Assembly (NCBI RefSeq): GCF_027579695.1
Contig: NC_083596.1
Coordinates: 52,370,900 to 52,434,899, forward strand
DNA length: 64,000 bases
Direction: 5' to 3'
Source of the DNA: Neoarius graeffei
Taxonomy: Eukaryota > Chordata > Actinopteri > Siluriformes > Ariidae
Under the pieces are notes generated by a model that was not told where the DNA came from, searched no databases, and was given only the letters and a program-made list of their open reading frames with translations. The position numbers and the translations under genes were made by a program. This document shows positions 28,357 through 39,562 of the stretch, piece by piece. Within the stretch, counting starts at the first letter, position 1. The number at the start of each line of letters is the position of its first letter.

Positions 28357-28736
28357 TCTCATCTCATCTCATTATCTGTAGCCGCTTTATCCTGTTCTAC
28401 AGGGTCGCAGGCGAGCTGGATCCTATCCCAGCTGACTCCGGGCGAAAGGCGGGGTTCACCCTGGACAAGTCGCCAGGTCATCACAGGGCCGACACATAGA
28501 CACAGACAACCATTCACACTCACATTCACACCTACGCTCAATTTAGAGTCACCAGTTAACCTAACCTGCATGTCTTTGGACTGTGGGGGAAACCGGAGCA
28601 CCCGGAGGAAACCCACGCGGACACGGGGAGAACATGCAAACTCCGCACAGAAAGGCCCTCGCCGGCCCCGGGGCTCGAACCCAGAACCTTCTTGCTGTGA
28701 GGTGACAGCGCTAACCACTACACCACCGTGCTGCCC
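28357..28736 (-). mobile_element. family A SINE with target-site duplication
   Basis: Full-length copy flanked by TTTTGAAGGTG at 28346-28356 and 28738-28748. Confidence 0.93.
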
Positions 28737-28910
28737 CTTTTGAAGGTGTTCGTTTAAAAAATATAAATATACTATTCATGATAAATATTGATATGTAGGA
28801 AAACAGAAATTGGACAATATGGTCAGGTAGATTTATTTTTTCTTGTATTGGTGATGGTAGCATTTCTAACAAATACGTCTGATATAATAATAGGAACATA
28901 AATGATAATA

Positions 28911-28913
<3 letters not shown>

Positions 28914-28994
<81 letters not shown>

Positions 28995-29181
28995 AAAAGG
29001 AGTCTCTTGAATTTAAATTATTTTATCATCTTAATCCAATACTGAAATTTTGCCATGAGAAAAAAAAAGAAAAAATATACAAGGACACTTTTATTTTTAT
29101 TTCAACTGACATTATCAGAAATATGCTGAAAAAATCCGTGACCCTAAAAATAAAAAATGGGTGGCCTTACAGTTATTGAGG

Positions 29182-29231
<50 letters not shown>
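28914..29231. repeat. microsatellites (AT)n(GT)n and (CA)n
   Basis: About 50 bp of AT repeats (28914-28963) run into GT repeats to 28992; a CA tract lies at 29189-29231. Confidence 0.95.
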
Positions 29232-29234
<3 letters not shown>

Positions 29235-32200
29235 GTGTATCTCTGTAAGGAACCTTTCCATGTCATCAGACATTTATAATACTGTTATAAATCTATAAAC
29301 AACACTTTACATTGATGTGGATGATTTCCCTGCAGGATTATAGTGTGTAGCTGTCTTGTGGTTGCCAGTTAACTCGATACTTCACTGATTTCTATCGATT
29401 TCGTCCCGGGGAAATATATGACTGAGAGATGGGAGATAGGTGTTACGATCTGGCTCAGAATCGTAACAAAACCAAGGAGGACACGGGACACGAGATTACC
29501 AAATAATGAAAGAATTTACTTAAGAAAAGGAAAACTATATACAACATGTATGTACAAAACATGTTAGTCAGTGAATCAGTAATGTTAAACATTGCAGACA
29601 TGCAGTGTTAGTGTAGTGAAGCTAAATGCATGAAATCAAATACAAAACAAAGCCATAACGAAAAACAAAGCAAACTATCACAATAGGGTACAGGTTAAAA
29701 AATCCCAGAGCTTTCCTTTAAGGACTTACACTGCAACCAGGACAACCCAACCTCTGACATGGAAACGTGCAAAAATAAACGCAACGCACTGGTCCTTCAA
29801 CTGGGCGGATGTTACCTGAGTTCTGTGATATAAACACACCTGGTGTCACAGCAGTATGGCAGCACACAGCCTACAGTACACAGATTCCCCTTTCCATCAT
29901 TTTCTACTTGATAAAATTAGATTTTCGTAGCTTAGATTTGTTCAGATTTGTCACCTAATTCCCTTCAGCAACTTGTGGGTGGGGAGAACTGACCAAGACC
30001 AAATGAGGCAGAAAGTCTGGTGGGGTGGAACATGTTTAGACTTTTAACTCAGAAACCGACGGGGACGTTTCTGAATTCTGAGTGCATGTCGACTGATCAG
30101 AAGGTCTGAACCCCAACACCACCGCGCTGGCAAACAGCCCCAAACTCTCTCAGAGCTCTCACACTAACCCTGACCCCAACTGCCCAACACGCTGGCAAAT
30201 GCAAAGGAAATAATTTCACCGTACTGTAATGTGTACGTTTAGAAGTACAGACTTTCTTCTTCTTCCACACAGTAAACTCACCTCACCATCCTGACTGAAG
30301 CCTCACACACCTCTTCTCTGCTCTTTCTGTAGAACCGGGGCCCATGTTCTCCTGGTTGGAGACGTCGCTGAGTCCTTCATCCGCATCATGTCAACTTCTT
30401 CCAAAACATCTTCATGGATGCTTGGAATTCCATGAAGCTCATTGTGTACCGTGGCCCACACTCACAGGGTCAGCGGGAGGTCAATCCACTTCCTAATGCT
30501 GTTATTATAATGCTTCATAGCACACTTCAGCTGGAGATAAACCCAGCCAGAGGACACCAGCTCACCTGGCAGGGTTTATCCGAGGGATTCGGAGTCACAG
30601 AAATGTTTACACAATCACAGGTTTCAGCATTTGTGAACTTTTAGCTTGTTAGCTTGTTGCTGAGGTAATCTGCACAGGAAAAATGACTGAGCGGTTTTTC
30701 CAGAGTTAAAAGTATTTTCCTCAAAAATCGTGAATTTTGCTCTATTTTGAGTTTAGAGAGTAAAATTTGGAGTTGGAGCAAAATTACAGAGTAACTGTGT
30801 GACAGAGTTGGTTGTGGCTCTGAACTGAGTAAACTAGTACAAGAGTTCATTTCAAGACTCACTGAATCGAGTCAAATCCCACCACAGAGTAAAATATTCA
30901 CACTCAACTGAGGAGAACTGACTCTGGACAATCTGCTCTATCAAAAGAGTAACTTTTACTCTTTTCAGAGAGGGAACAAATGTTATCTGGCAGAGAGTAC
31001 AATTTTCTTCAGTTTGAGTAAATTTTACTCAGGCAAACTTCCTGTGTGCCAGCCTTTGGGTCACATTCAGACAGCTAGCGCTGCCTTTTGAGCTATATAG
31101 CTAAAAGTGTTATTTTAAAAATAAAACCAAATAGTTTATTCGTGATGATATAATTTATTCAAACTAACACACCAAAAATATCGTAATACGCAATTTAACA
31201 ACTTTCTTCTGACCTCAGGCGTTTCACTGAAGGCGTGAAAAAGTGATGCGTTGCTCGCCAGTGAGCCGGCTCCTTGAACTGATTCTTTTGACTCTCCAAC
31301 TCGGCTCTTTGAATCATTTGTTTAATCAGCTCTAAGTCAGCTCTTCGAGTCGAGCATTGGGAATCGATTCACACATCTGAAGAGTCGTTTTGGTGAACCG
31401 ACAAGCTACAGATAACGGAGAAATGTAGTCGGGATTTTTAATAAACATAGCCAGCTATGAAAGGATTAATGTCACAGACACAAATGAAGTTTTAAAAAGC
31501 AGCAACGTAAAATGATTTCTCCTTCCCCTGTATGAGTATGAATAATCACAGCAGGATGGAGTTTAAGACATTTAGATCATGTTTTACCTTTTTTTCCTGC
31601 ACCTTATTAAAGATGAGAGGATCGGCAGGATGAGGAAGTTCTCCACATTCCTCCTCAGAGGACTCTCCTGCTGATCATGATCAAAAATACAGTTTGAGTG
31701 ATTTTACCTTTTCTGTAGAAAGGATGAAGGTTTAACTCACCTTCAATGAGTCTGTCCTGCTCAGGGGGGAGGTGGGCGGAGTCTGTCCCAGGAACACACC
31801 CACACAGGCAGTGCAGCACAGTCAGTCCACCCACCTGCACGTTTTGGGAGGAAACCAGGGAACCCAGAGGAAACCCACATGGACACGGGGAGGACACGTG
31901 TGAATCTCAGGAAATCTCAGGACGTTTTGTTTATTTTTGTTCCACGAGCAGAAATCCATTCCAAAGAAGCCAAACTCACTTTCCAGCCCATCAGAAAGCT
32001 GGCCAGCTAGCACACTTAGCTCATGTTCCTGTTGAAGGAGCTTCCACTAAAATTAGTGTCTCCTTTTCATCTTCATCTGACAAGCATTCATATTTTAAAC
32101 CGAAATCATGTTCAGATAAAGTGTATTCTTTGCCATGTCTGCTGATTATGTTGCGAGAACTCCTGTAGTCACCGTTCCAGATGATCACTGGGAGAAGGAT

Positions 32201-32440
32201 GTTGTGTTGCGAACACAGAGGAGTGAAGTGGTACAGAGTGAGATCCCACAGTGTGGTGACAGAAATACCAGCACACTTGGAACGTCACTCTTCCAATCAG
32301 ATTAGAGAACCAGAACTGACTGCTGTATAAAAAAGTTTAGATGAAGAAATTCATAGTTAAGTTCATTTCTGAATTCGTTTTTAATTTGTGTAATGCTGAG
32401 TAATTTACACACAGGGTTCTCCACAGTTCCTGCACCTTCC
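29232..32440. other. intergenic, no gene supported
   Basis: Non-coding as far as I can see. It includes a repeat tail near 30165-30240 shared with 18.4 kb and a SINE fragment at about 31745-31905 (GGAAACCCACATGGACACGG). Short open stretches near 30.4 and 31.7-32.0 kb have no supporting structure. Confidence 0.45.
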
Positions 32441-32449
32441 TGTAAAGGA

Positions 32450-33034
32450 ACTCATAGGCGGTTTTAAACGGAGGCCCCTGCAAAATTGCTCCTGGCCCCT
32501 GTTGTGGCCCCTGTGCTGAACAGATAATAAGCTTTATTAATTTCGACGTGCGCTGGCTCGAAGATTGGAACTGACATGCCGGAGTGTTCTACACGGACTC
32601 CTTAAAGCGCGACATGCACACTGTCACCTGCAGCAGAAAGACCCGCAGCAGCGCCAACTGTAAACTTCGGGCGTGAGAGACACCAGCTGCAGCCCTGCAG
32701 GGACCAGGCTACTGCAAAGAGGCGAAGGTAAGGAAAATTATTCAATTTCGTAACTTCGGTGTTTGCACACATCCGTGTTTTACTGTTGTTGTTCACTACA
32801 ATAATAAATCCGTTTTATTGCGCTTTCTGAAAAGTGCGTTGCATAGCAATAAGTAGCCTAACTTAATATTTTTGGGAAATGGGTGAAATAACGGACAGTG
32901 TTTAACCTTCTTGTAAAACTTGAATGGCCTTGTGATATGTAGAGGCTACATTCCTCTCCGTTTACTTTTTAGTATAGGCCTACTGTAGGCTATCATCATG
33001 AAAAGGAGCAAGAAGGTATTTTGTTTTGGTTTTA

Positions 33035-33065
<31 letters not shown>

Positions 33066-33173
33066 CATTTTGAACTCTTAAATATTGGCATGTTTTGTCC
33101 TTATATGTGCCCCCCTGAAAAAACACTGGCCCCATCTCGGCCCCCCTAGTAACTTTGGTCTAGAACCGCCACT
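32450..33173. mobile_element. non-autonomous hAT-like element
   Basis: The left end is AGGCGGTTTTAAACGGAGGCCCC; the right end is GGCCCCCCTAGTAACTTTGG and TCTAGAACCGCCACTG. These are imperfect inverted copies of a common hAT terminus (CAGTGGCGGTTCTAGACC). I could not find a clear 8-bp duplication. A (AAACT)n tract lies near 33035-33065. Confidence 0.6.
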
Positions 33174-33339
33174 GTATTTATAAACATTTATACATTTCAG
33201 AAACTGTTTTTTTTTTTTTTTCGGTCTCTGCTCTTACTCTCCACACTACACTGACCTTCGAAATCAAGGTTTGGGTTGTTGTTGTTTTTTTCAAAGATGT
33301 GAATAATATTATGTCATTATGTAATGTAATATAATGTAA

Positions 33340-33938
33340 CTCCGTGCAGTGAGGGCGGGGGCGGGGGCAGGGGGCGGGGGCGTTGGGCGTGTATGCGCCC
33401 CGGTGCGGTCGCGCGCCGCATCCTCCTCATTTTCCTCTTGCCTGGTTGCTTAGTAACGCCCGCGGTGAAGAGTACCTAGAGTGCGCGCTCCCGAGTCTCG
33501 CGTCCGCGAGCATCTGCAACGTGCGCGCGCTTTACGCTTTGACACTCCAGTCAAAGAGGCATGGATGTTCATTTACAGTAATCATCATCATCATCATCAT
33601 CATCATCAATCACATTATCCTCCTCATCATCATCATCTTCATCACAGCCTGGAGGCTCGCGGGAGGGAGCATGGCGCGCGGCGCGGAGGAGAGGAGCGCA
33701 CGGTGAGGCGGAGAGAGCCGGCAGGTGAGGAGCGGAACTGGGTTTTTCCTCATGATTTCTTCATCCTCACCTTCACCAGCGGGTTATAAACACTGATCTC
33801 CAGCAGCATGGAGCGGTTATAACGCGCTCGGGAGGCTTTAATCACGCGTGGGTGGAAACGGTTTAAATGGCGCGCGCCGCCGCATTGCTCTCGTTTGCAC
33901 GCGCTAAATGCGGCCACATGCACGAGCACATTCACACG

Positions 33939-33950
<12 letters not shown>
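33340..33950 (+). promoter_or_regulatory. CpG island, probable neuroligin-3 promoter and first untranslated exon
   Basis: This is the only strongly CpG-rich stretch in the window. It has GC-box runs (GGGCGGGGGCGGGGGC) at about 33352-33382 and many CG dinucleotides to 33950. Candidate donors are CACG-GTGAGG (33703) and GGCAG-GTGAGG (33724). A short upstream frame starts at 33671 (ATGGCGCGCGGCGCGG, 11 codons, TGA). The coding start of nlgn3 lies 3.4 kb downstream, so a first non-coding exon here is plausible. Confidence 0.55.
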
Positions 33951-33985
<35 letters not shown>

Positions 33986-34025
33986 GCTGAATGTCGGGAT
34001 AACGTGAATCTGCAGCGCGTTTGCC

Positions 34026-34061
<36 letters not shown>

Positions 34062-34178
34062 CTGCATTTATCGCTTCTGTACACTGATCAGTGTGTGTGT
34101 GTGTGTGTGTGTGTGCAATATAGAAAGCAGAATGAATGAAGGAACCCCTCTGTGTGAGTACATGTGTTCCTCACATGT

Positions 34179-34218
<40 letters not shown>

Positions 34219-34670
34219 AAGTGACCTCTATTAGGCATGAGTGATGAAGGTGTGTGTGTGTGTGTGTGTGTGTGTGTAGTGGAATGATAAGAAGGAGAAG
34301 CAGTGAGACACCTTCTGCCACGTCTCAGAGTTGTCATGGTGATTTGGCCATCTGTTGGCTTGTTGTGTGTGTGTGTGTGTGCATTCTACACATACTGCCC
34401 CCCCTAAATAGTGTGCACTCTAGGCAGTGCACTATCCTCAGATGTGATTTGGAACATAACTGGTGCTTTTCCCAATCAGATAAACATCCGCAGGCGAGAT
34501 ACGGAGGAGGAGAGACGAACGAACACATTGGTATTCACATCTCGTACTGTAGTCTCTTTCACCGTCCCTGCAGTTACAACACACACCGCCCCCTCTCTCT
34601 TTCTCCTGGTGAATGTGGACTTTTATAAATATGTGGAGCTGATGCTGCCTGATGTTAGGCGTAACAAAGG

Positions 34671-34705
<35 letters not shown>
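33938..34705. repeat. microsatellite cluster downstream of the CpG island
   Basis: (ATT)n at 33940-33984, (GT)n at 34027-34053, 34091-34115 and 34251-34278, (CA)n at 34181-34215, (GT)n at 34363-34381 and (GA)n at 34676-34703. An (ATC)n tract lies just before, at 33582-33609. Confidence 0.95.
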
Positions 34706-34707
<2 letters not shown>

Positions 34708-34739
34708 GTGTTAATGATATTGGGATGTAGTGATGTAGA

Positions 34740-36039
34740 GAACGAGTGATCGTGCGGGTAAATGAGTTGTCGAATTCACACATTACAGTAATTAGGGTGT
34801 ATTAGTGCAATTTATGAACAGAGAACTTATGAATATGAACTAGGGGTTAGTGGATATGATGGAGGGGTTAATGGTTAGTATGGATCTCGACGACGCCACA
34901 GCCATCCATGGCAAGGAGTTTAGAGTGCAAAACTGGCCTTGTTCTCTGGGTGGAAGGGGCATACACTCTCTCCACTGTCAATCATAACAGCACTAGCCAT
35001 TTGTGGGCGTCTGTAAGAATAGTGTATGTGGAAGAGGGCAGATAGCGCTTTCCTCCAAATGTGTCAAGCCTGTGAGGTTCTCCAAGGCAGGTGTGTGTTC
35101 AACTATCCCTGTTTCTTCAGCGTTTAAACACACACTCCATACTGTTGGTCTTTACTCCTCCACCTGTAATGATTTATAATCTGGTGTTAGCACGAAGATG
35201 ATGGGGCCCCTTTTGAGTCTGGTTCCTCTCAAAGTTCCCCCATCGTGTTGTCTCAGGAAGCTTTTCCTCATTACTGTTGTTTATTAGGAATCTAAATCTA
35301 CATCTGGTCTTGTGTAAAGCTGCTCTGTGACAGTGTTCATTATTAAAAGCTCAATACAGATAAAACTGAATTGAATTTACCATGCACTGCTCTCATCCAC
35401 AGTGTACCACAGCTTCTTCTTCTTCTTCTTCTTGTATTTCCTATTAAAATATTGCCATACTAATAAAATGTCTGAGAGCACACAGCATAAACGCTACACT
35501 GGCTGTGATGGTGTATTTCACAGTAAGTGTTTGCACAGCTGAGGTGTTGTGAAAAAATGGAGGTTTTTATTTTCTCGGAATAAATTTACTTCAAGTGAAG
35601 ATTAGATTTCTCTCATATTTCAGTGCGAGGTTAACTTAATTCACTTAATGAAGTAAAGAGATTTAATATAAACCATCTTTTACCAATGATGCTAATAATT
35701 CTGCAGCTGTAAAATACACTGCATTATATAGAAAGAACTCGTGACAGTAACATACACACACCAGCATGTTGTACACGTTTAAGAGTCGTGTATTCCTAAA
35801 GTCGCTGAATACAGAAAAATGTTGGGAATTATTTGTACGTAAACTACATGATGTCACTGTGTACGTCTGTAACAGCATTTCTCACATAAACTTTAATATT
35901 AACGGCCACCAAAGTATATCTGGTGACCCATTTTCTCAAATACGTCTGAAGAAGGAGAACGTTCTGTGAGTGATAGATAAATAATAAAGAACATAATGTA
36001 GTGTCTCACTAAAATGAACTGTCTTGTACAGGAATGATT
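34740..36039. other. probable 5' intron of neuroligin-3, no exon seen
   Basis: AT-rich, without a supportable exon. About 35205-35375 is a second copy of the repeat seen at 19.2-19.6 kb (CCCCTTTTGAGTCTGGTTCC .. AAGCTGCTCTGTGACA). Confidence 0.5.
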
Positions 36040-36798
36040 GTACAGAGAGAACGCGGAGCTTCCACACTGTCGAGTCTGATTCAGTGTGTATGTTACATGT
36101 TACTGTCAACGTCATTCTATTTTCGTGTCAGTAACAGAAATTAATTGGCCACTTCAGTTTTTAATTCTCAGAAATAAAAGACTCAAAATTTTAAAGCAAA
36201 TTGTGTTTCTTTCTTTGTAAGACAAAAAATAAAATGGTAAACAAAACAAAAAGAATAGAGTCAGTTTTTCTGAAACCTGAGGCTGTTACTGATGGATAAG
36301 CTGCTCGATCTGGAATCACACGGAGGAGATGGGTTTTGTGCTGGCAGTAATGCAGCCCTTTCCACTGGCCACCACCACAAGTATATTTCAGACGTGTGGA
36401 GACGCTGGGACACATCTCTGCTTTCAGCAACGTGAGCGCTGAGCACAACAACAACAGTGGTGGACTTTCAACAGCGTCTCTTTCAATTTCATGTCTATAC
36501 TGAAGCTCTGTTTCTTCTTCTTCTTCTTCTTCTTCTTCTTCTGTGGATTAGTCAGACTAGACACCACACAAGCTCTGTTGGTTTTTAAATGGCAGTCACA
36601 AAGTTTTAATTGGTCTTTTCCTTGGTTTTAATCCCGCCCCCATCCCCTGACATAAGAGGTTCTTTGTTCTAGACCAGCAAAGTGTTGGTGCAGTTTTCCT
36701 TGCTGAGAGTCGGTTCTTTGTCTGTTGAAATGTAAAGAATTGGTTCCAGATGAGGAACCGTCTCTAAACCTGCCCTCGAACTGCCTTGGTGGTAAAGG
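36040..36798 (-). repeat. old interspersed repeat, copy 2, uninterrupted
   Basis: The reverse complement of this stretch matches the repeat opened by the hAT nest at 22.9-27.1 kb and shows the join AAGAACCGACTCTCAGC intact. A (TTC)n tract at about 36507-36541 lies inside it. Confidence 0.65.
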
Positions 36799-36983
36799 TG
36801 TGTGTGTGTGTGTGTCATACACACTCCTACACACACACACCGCTGTGGTTACAGGATCACTGATGTAGAGCTGTGATTAATTTGACTCCTGTTGGCCAGT
36901 GAGACACGAGGATTTTCTGTGGTTATGTTTATTAAATATTTTTATAACAGTGTTTCTATTATATTAATACACATATATCTGTC

Positions 36984-36988
36984 TGTGT

Positions 36989-37050
<62 letters not shown>

Positions 37051-37162
37051 AGGTGTGTACCAAGTGTGATGCCATTTGCACTGTAAAAAAGGCAGAGCTT
37101 CCGCAACCAATGGCATCTTCTATACAAAAACCACCTGGCTGAGGGGTGGAGCTTAACATATA

Positions 37163-37220
<58 letters not shown>

Positions 37221-37291
37221 AGAGACTGTTAAGCTCCATGTGTGTGTGAGTATACGTGCGTGCGTGCGTGTGTGTGTGTGTGTGTGTGTGT
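36984..37291. repeat. long (GT)n microsatellites directly upstream of the neuroligin start
   Basis: GT tracts cover 36984-37048, 37164-37218 and 37263-37291. The last one ends 7 bp before the ATG at 37298. Confidence 0.95.
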
Positions 37292-37297
37292 GAGACC

Positions 37298-37736
37298 ATG
37301 TGGTACACACACCTGCTCTGGTGCCCTGTGACCTTCATCTTGGTTTCATGGTTGCCATGGTGGTACATCTCCATGGCGACAGCCATGACCTTCCAGCCTA
37401 CAGTGAACACTGCTCAGGGTCGTCTACGTGGGGTGCGCATCACCGTGGCGACAGAAGGGCTCCGCCCTGTGGACCAGTACCTGGGCGTGCCTTTCGCAGC
37501 CCCACCCACTGGAGTGCGGAGATTTGCCAACCCAGAACCCCCTGCGGCATGGGGAGGCGTGCGTAACGCCACACGCTTTGCTCCCGTGTGTCCTCAGAGT
37601 GCCCGCGGCAACGTGCATGACATCACTGCACCCGTGTGGGCGACCTTTAACCTCGACACCATGGCAACATACCTGCAGGAGCAGAGTGAAGACTGTCTCT
37701 ACCTCAACCTGTATGTCCCCACACGGGAGAGGAGTG
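37298..37736 (+). CDS. nlgn3: nlgn3 exon 1 (coding)
   Basis: ATG at 37298 with A at -3 (ACCATGT). It codes the signal peptide, then [27 protein letters not shown] and [13 protein letters not shown]. The donor GTGAGC is followed at once by a CA microsatellite. Confidence 0.93.
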
Positions 37737-37740
37737 GTGA

Positions 37741-37799
<59 letters not shown>

Positions 37800-38124
37800 C
37801 ACACACACTTAGAGGTTGTGGATTATTATTTGATACTGAAACACTTATTTCATCTCTGCCTTCGTTATTCTGTATTTTCTCTTGTGTGTGTCTGCAGGGC
37901 CGAAGAGGGCGGGTGAAGAGGCGGAGGATGACGGTACTTCCTGTTTTCATCACTCACTTTTTTATTCATTTTTAATAACTTTCACTTCTTAAATATTTAT
38001 ACCGGATGTTTTTATTCGATGTTTAATCAGTCAGTGTGAGTGGCATCGAGGTTTCTGCACTCTTACATCAGCTGCCGGGATTCAGAGACAGAGAGTGTAA
38101 ACTTAGAACTGTCCTTTTTTAGCT

Positions 38125-38168
<44 letters not shown>

Positions 38169-39525
38169 ACACACACACACACACACACAGATATTGTATT
38201 TGAAACTATAGATTATTTTGATGGCGCAGCACGGTGGTGTAGTGGTTAGCGCTGTCGCCTCACAGCAAGAAGGTCCTGGGTTCGAGCCCCGGGGCCGGCG
38301 AGGGCCTTTCTGTGCGGAGTTTGCATGTTCTCCCCGTGTCCGCGTGGGTTTCCTCCGGGTGCTCCGGTTTCCCCCACAGTCCAAAGACATGCAGGTTAGG
38401 TTAACTGGTGACTCTAAATTGAGCGTAGGTGTGAATGTGAGTGTGAATGGTTGTCTGTGTCTATGTGTCAGCCCTGTGATGACCTGGCGACTTGTCCAGG
38501 GTGAACCCCGCCTTTCGCCCGTAGTCAGCTGGGATAGGCTCCAGCTCGCCTGCGACCCTGTAGAACAGGATAAAGCGGCTACAGATAATGAGATGAATTT
38601 TATATGTGAGGACTGTGGCATGGTTTGTTTGTTTGTTTGTTTGTTTATTTAGTGTTGCGTGACTCACGTGAGGACCCATGGCCTGTAATGTTGTTTATTC
38701 ACGGGGGCTCGTACATGGACGGAACTGGAAACATCATGGATGGCAGCGTGTTAGCAAGCTACGGGAATGTCATCGTCATCACACTTAATTACAGGATAGG
38801 AGTGTTGGGTACGTGAACACACACACACACACACACACATTCCAAAACCCCTGAGTATGATTGAATTCCCACATTCTGTGCAAACGTAGCTTTAACTTTT
38901 CAACAAATAAAAATCCTAAACACTGCCAAGCATGAGACCAGTCCCAAACTCCACACAATTCCCAACACAGATCAAGGTGCATTATCTATAAAGGGTAAAA
39001 AAATCCACTTGCCCTCATTAAAGTGTAATACATGTGTGTGTGTGATTCTCTCAGGATTCCTGAGCACTGGTGATCAGGCTGCTAAAGGAAATTATGGGTT
39101 GTTGGATCAAATTCAGGCCCTGCGTTGGATCAATAAGAATATTGGATATTTTGGAGGAGATCCGGGTCGGGTCACTGTGTTTGGGTCCGGAATTGGAGCA
39201 TCTTGTGTCAGTTTGCTTACACTGTCTCATCATTCAGAAGGTAAATGCACACAAGCACACACAAACACACACAGCTCACATTACAGAAATTCCCAAGTAT
39301 TTACATTTAGTCATTCTCTCTCTCTCTCTCTGTAGGACTGTTCCACAGAGCGATTATTCAGAGTGGCTCTGCGTTGTCCAGTTGGTCAGTGAACTATCAG
39401 CCAGTGAAATACACACGCATGTTGGCCGAGCGAGTGGGCTGTAACGTGCTCGACACACATGTACGCCTTCATGCCTTTACATGGTTTATTAGCATTTACT
39501 CTTTACTTCAGTGTCATCTACACAC

Positions 39526-39562
<37 letters not shown>

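Noticed and set aside
29441-29880. Solo-LTR-like block starting TGTTACGATCTGG
   Set aside because: I could not find matching ends, a duplication or a second copy.
31615-31800. Possible minus-strand exon pair (PPEQDRLIEG and a following acidic stretch) with GT-AG ends
   Set aside because: The first part is the tail of a degenerate SINE, and the second has no recognisable partner exons.
33481-33789. Open frame with a poly-histidine run near the CpG island
   Set aside because: The histidines come from an (ATC)n microsatellite; no conserved sequence surrounds it.
36892-37410. Frames composed of CVCVCV or THTHTH
   Set aside because: Translations of GT/CA microsatellites.
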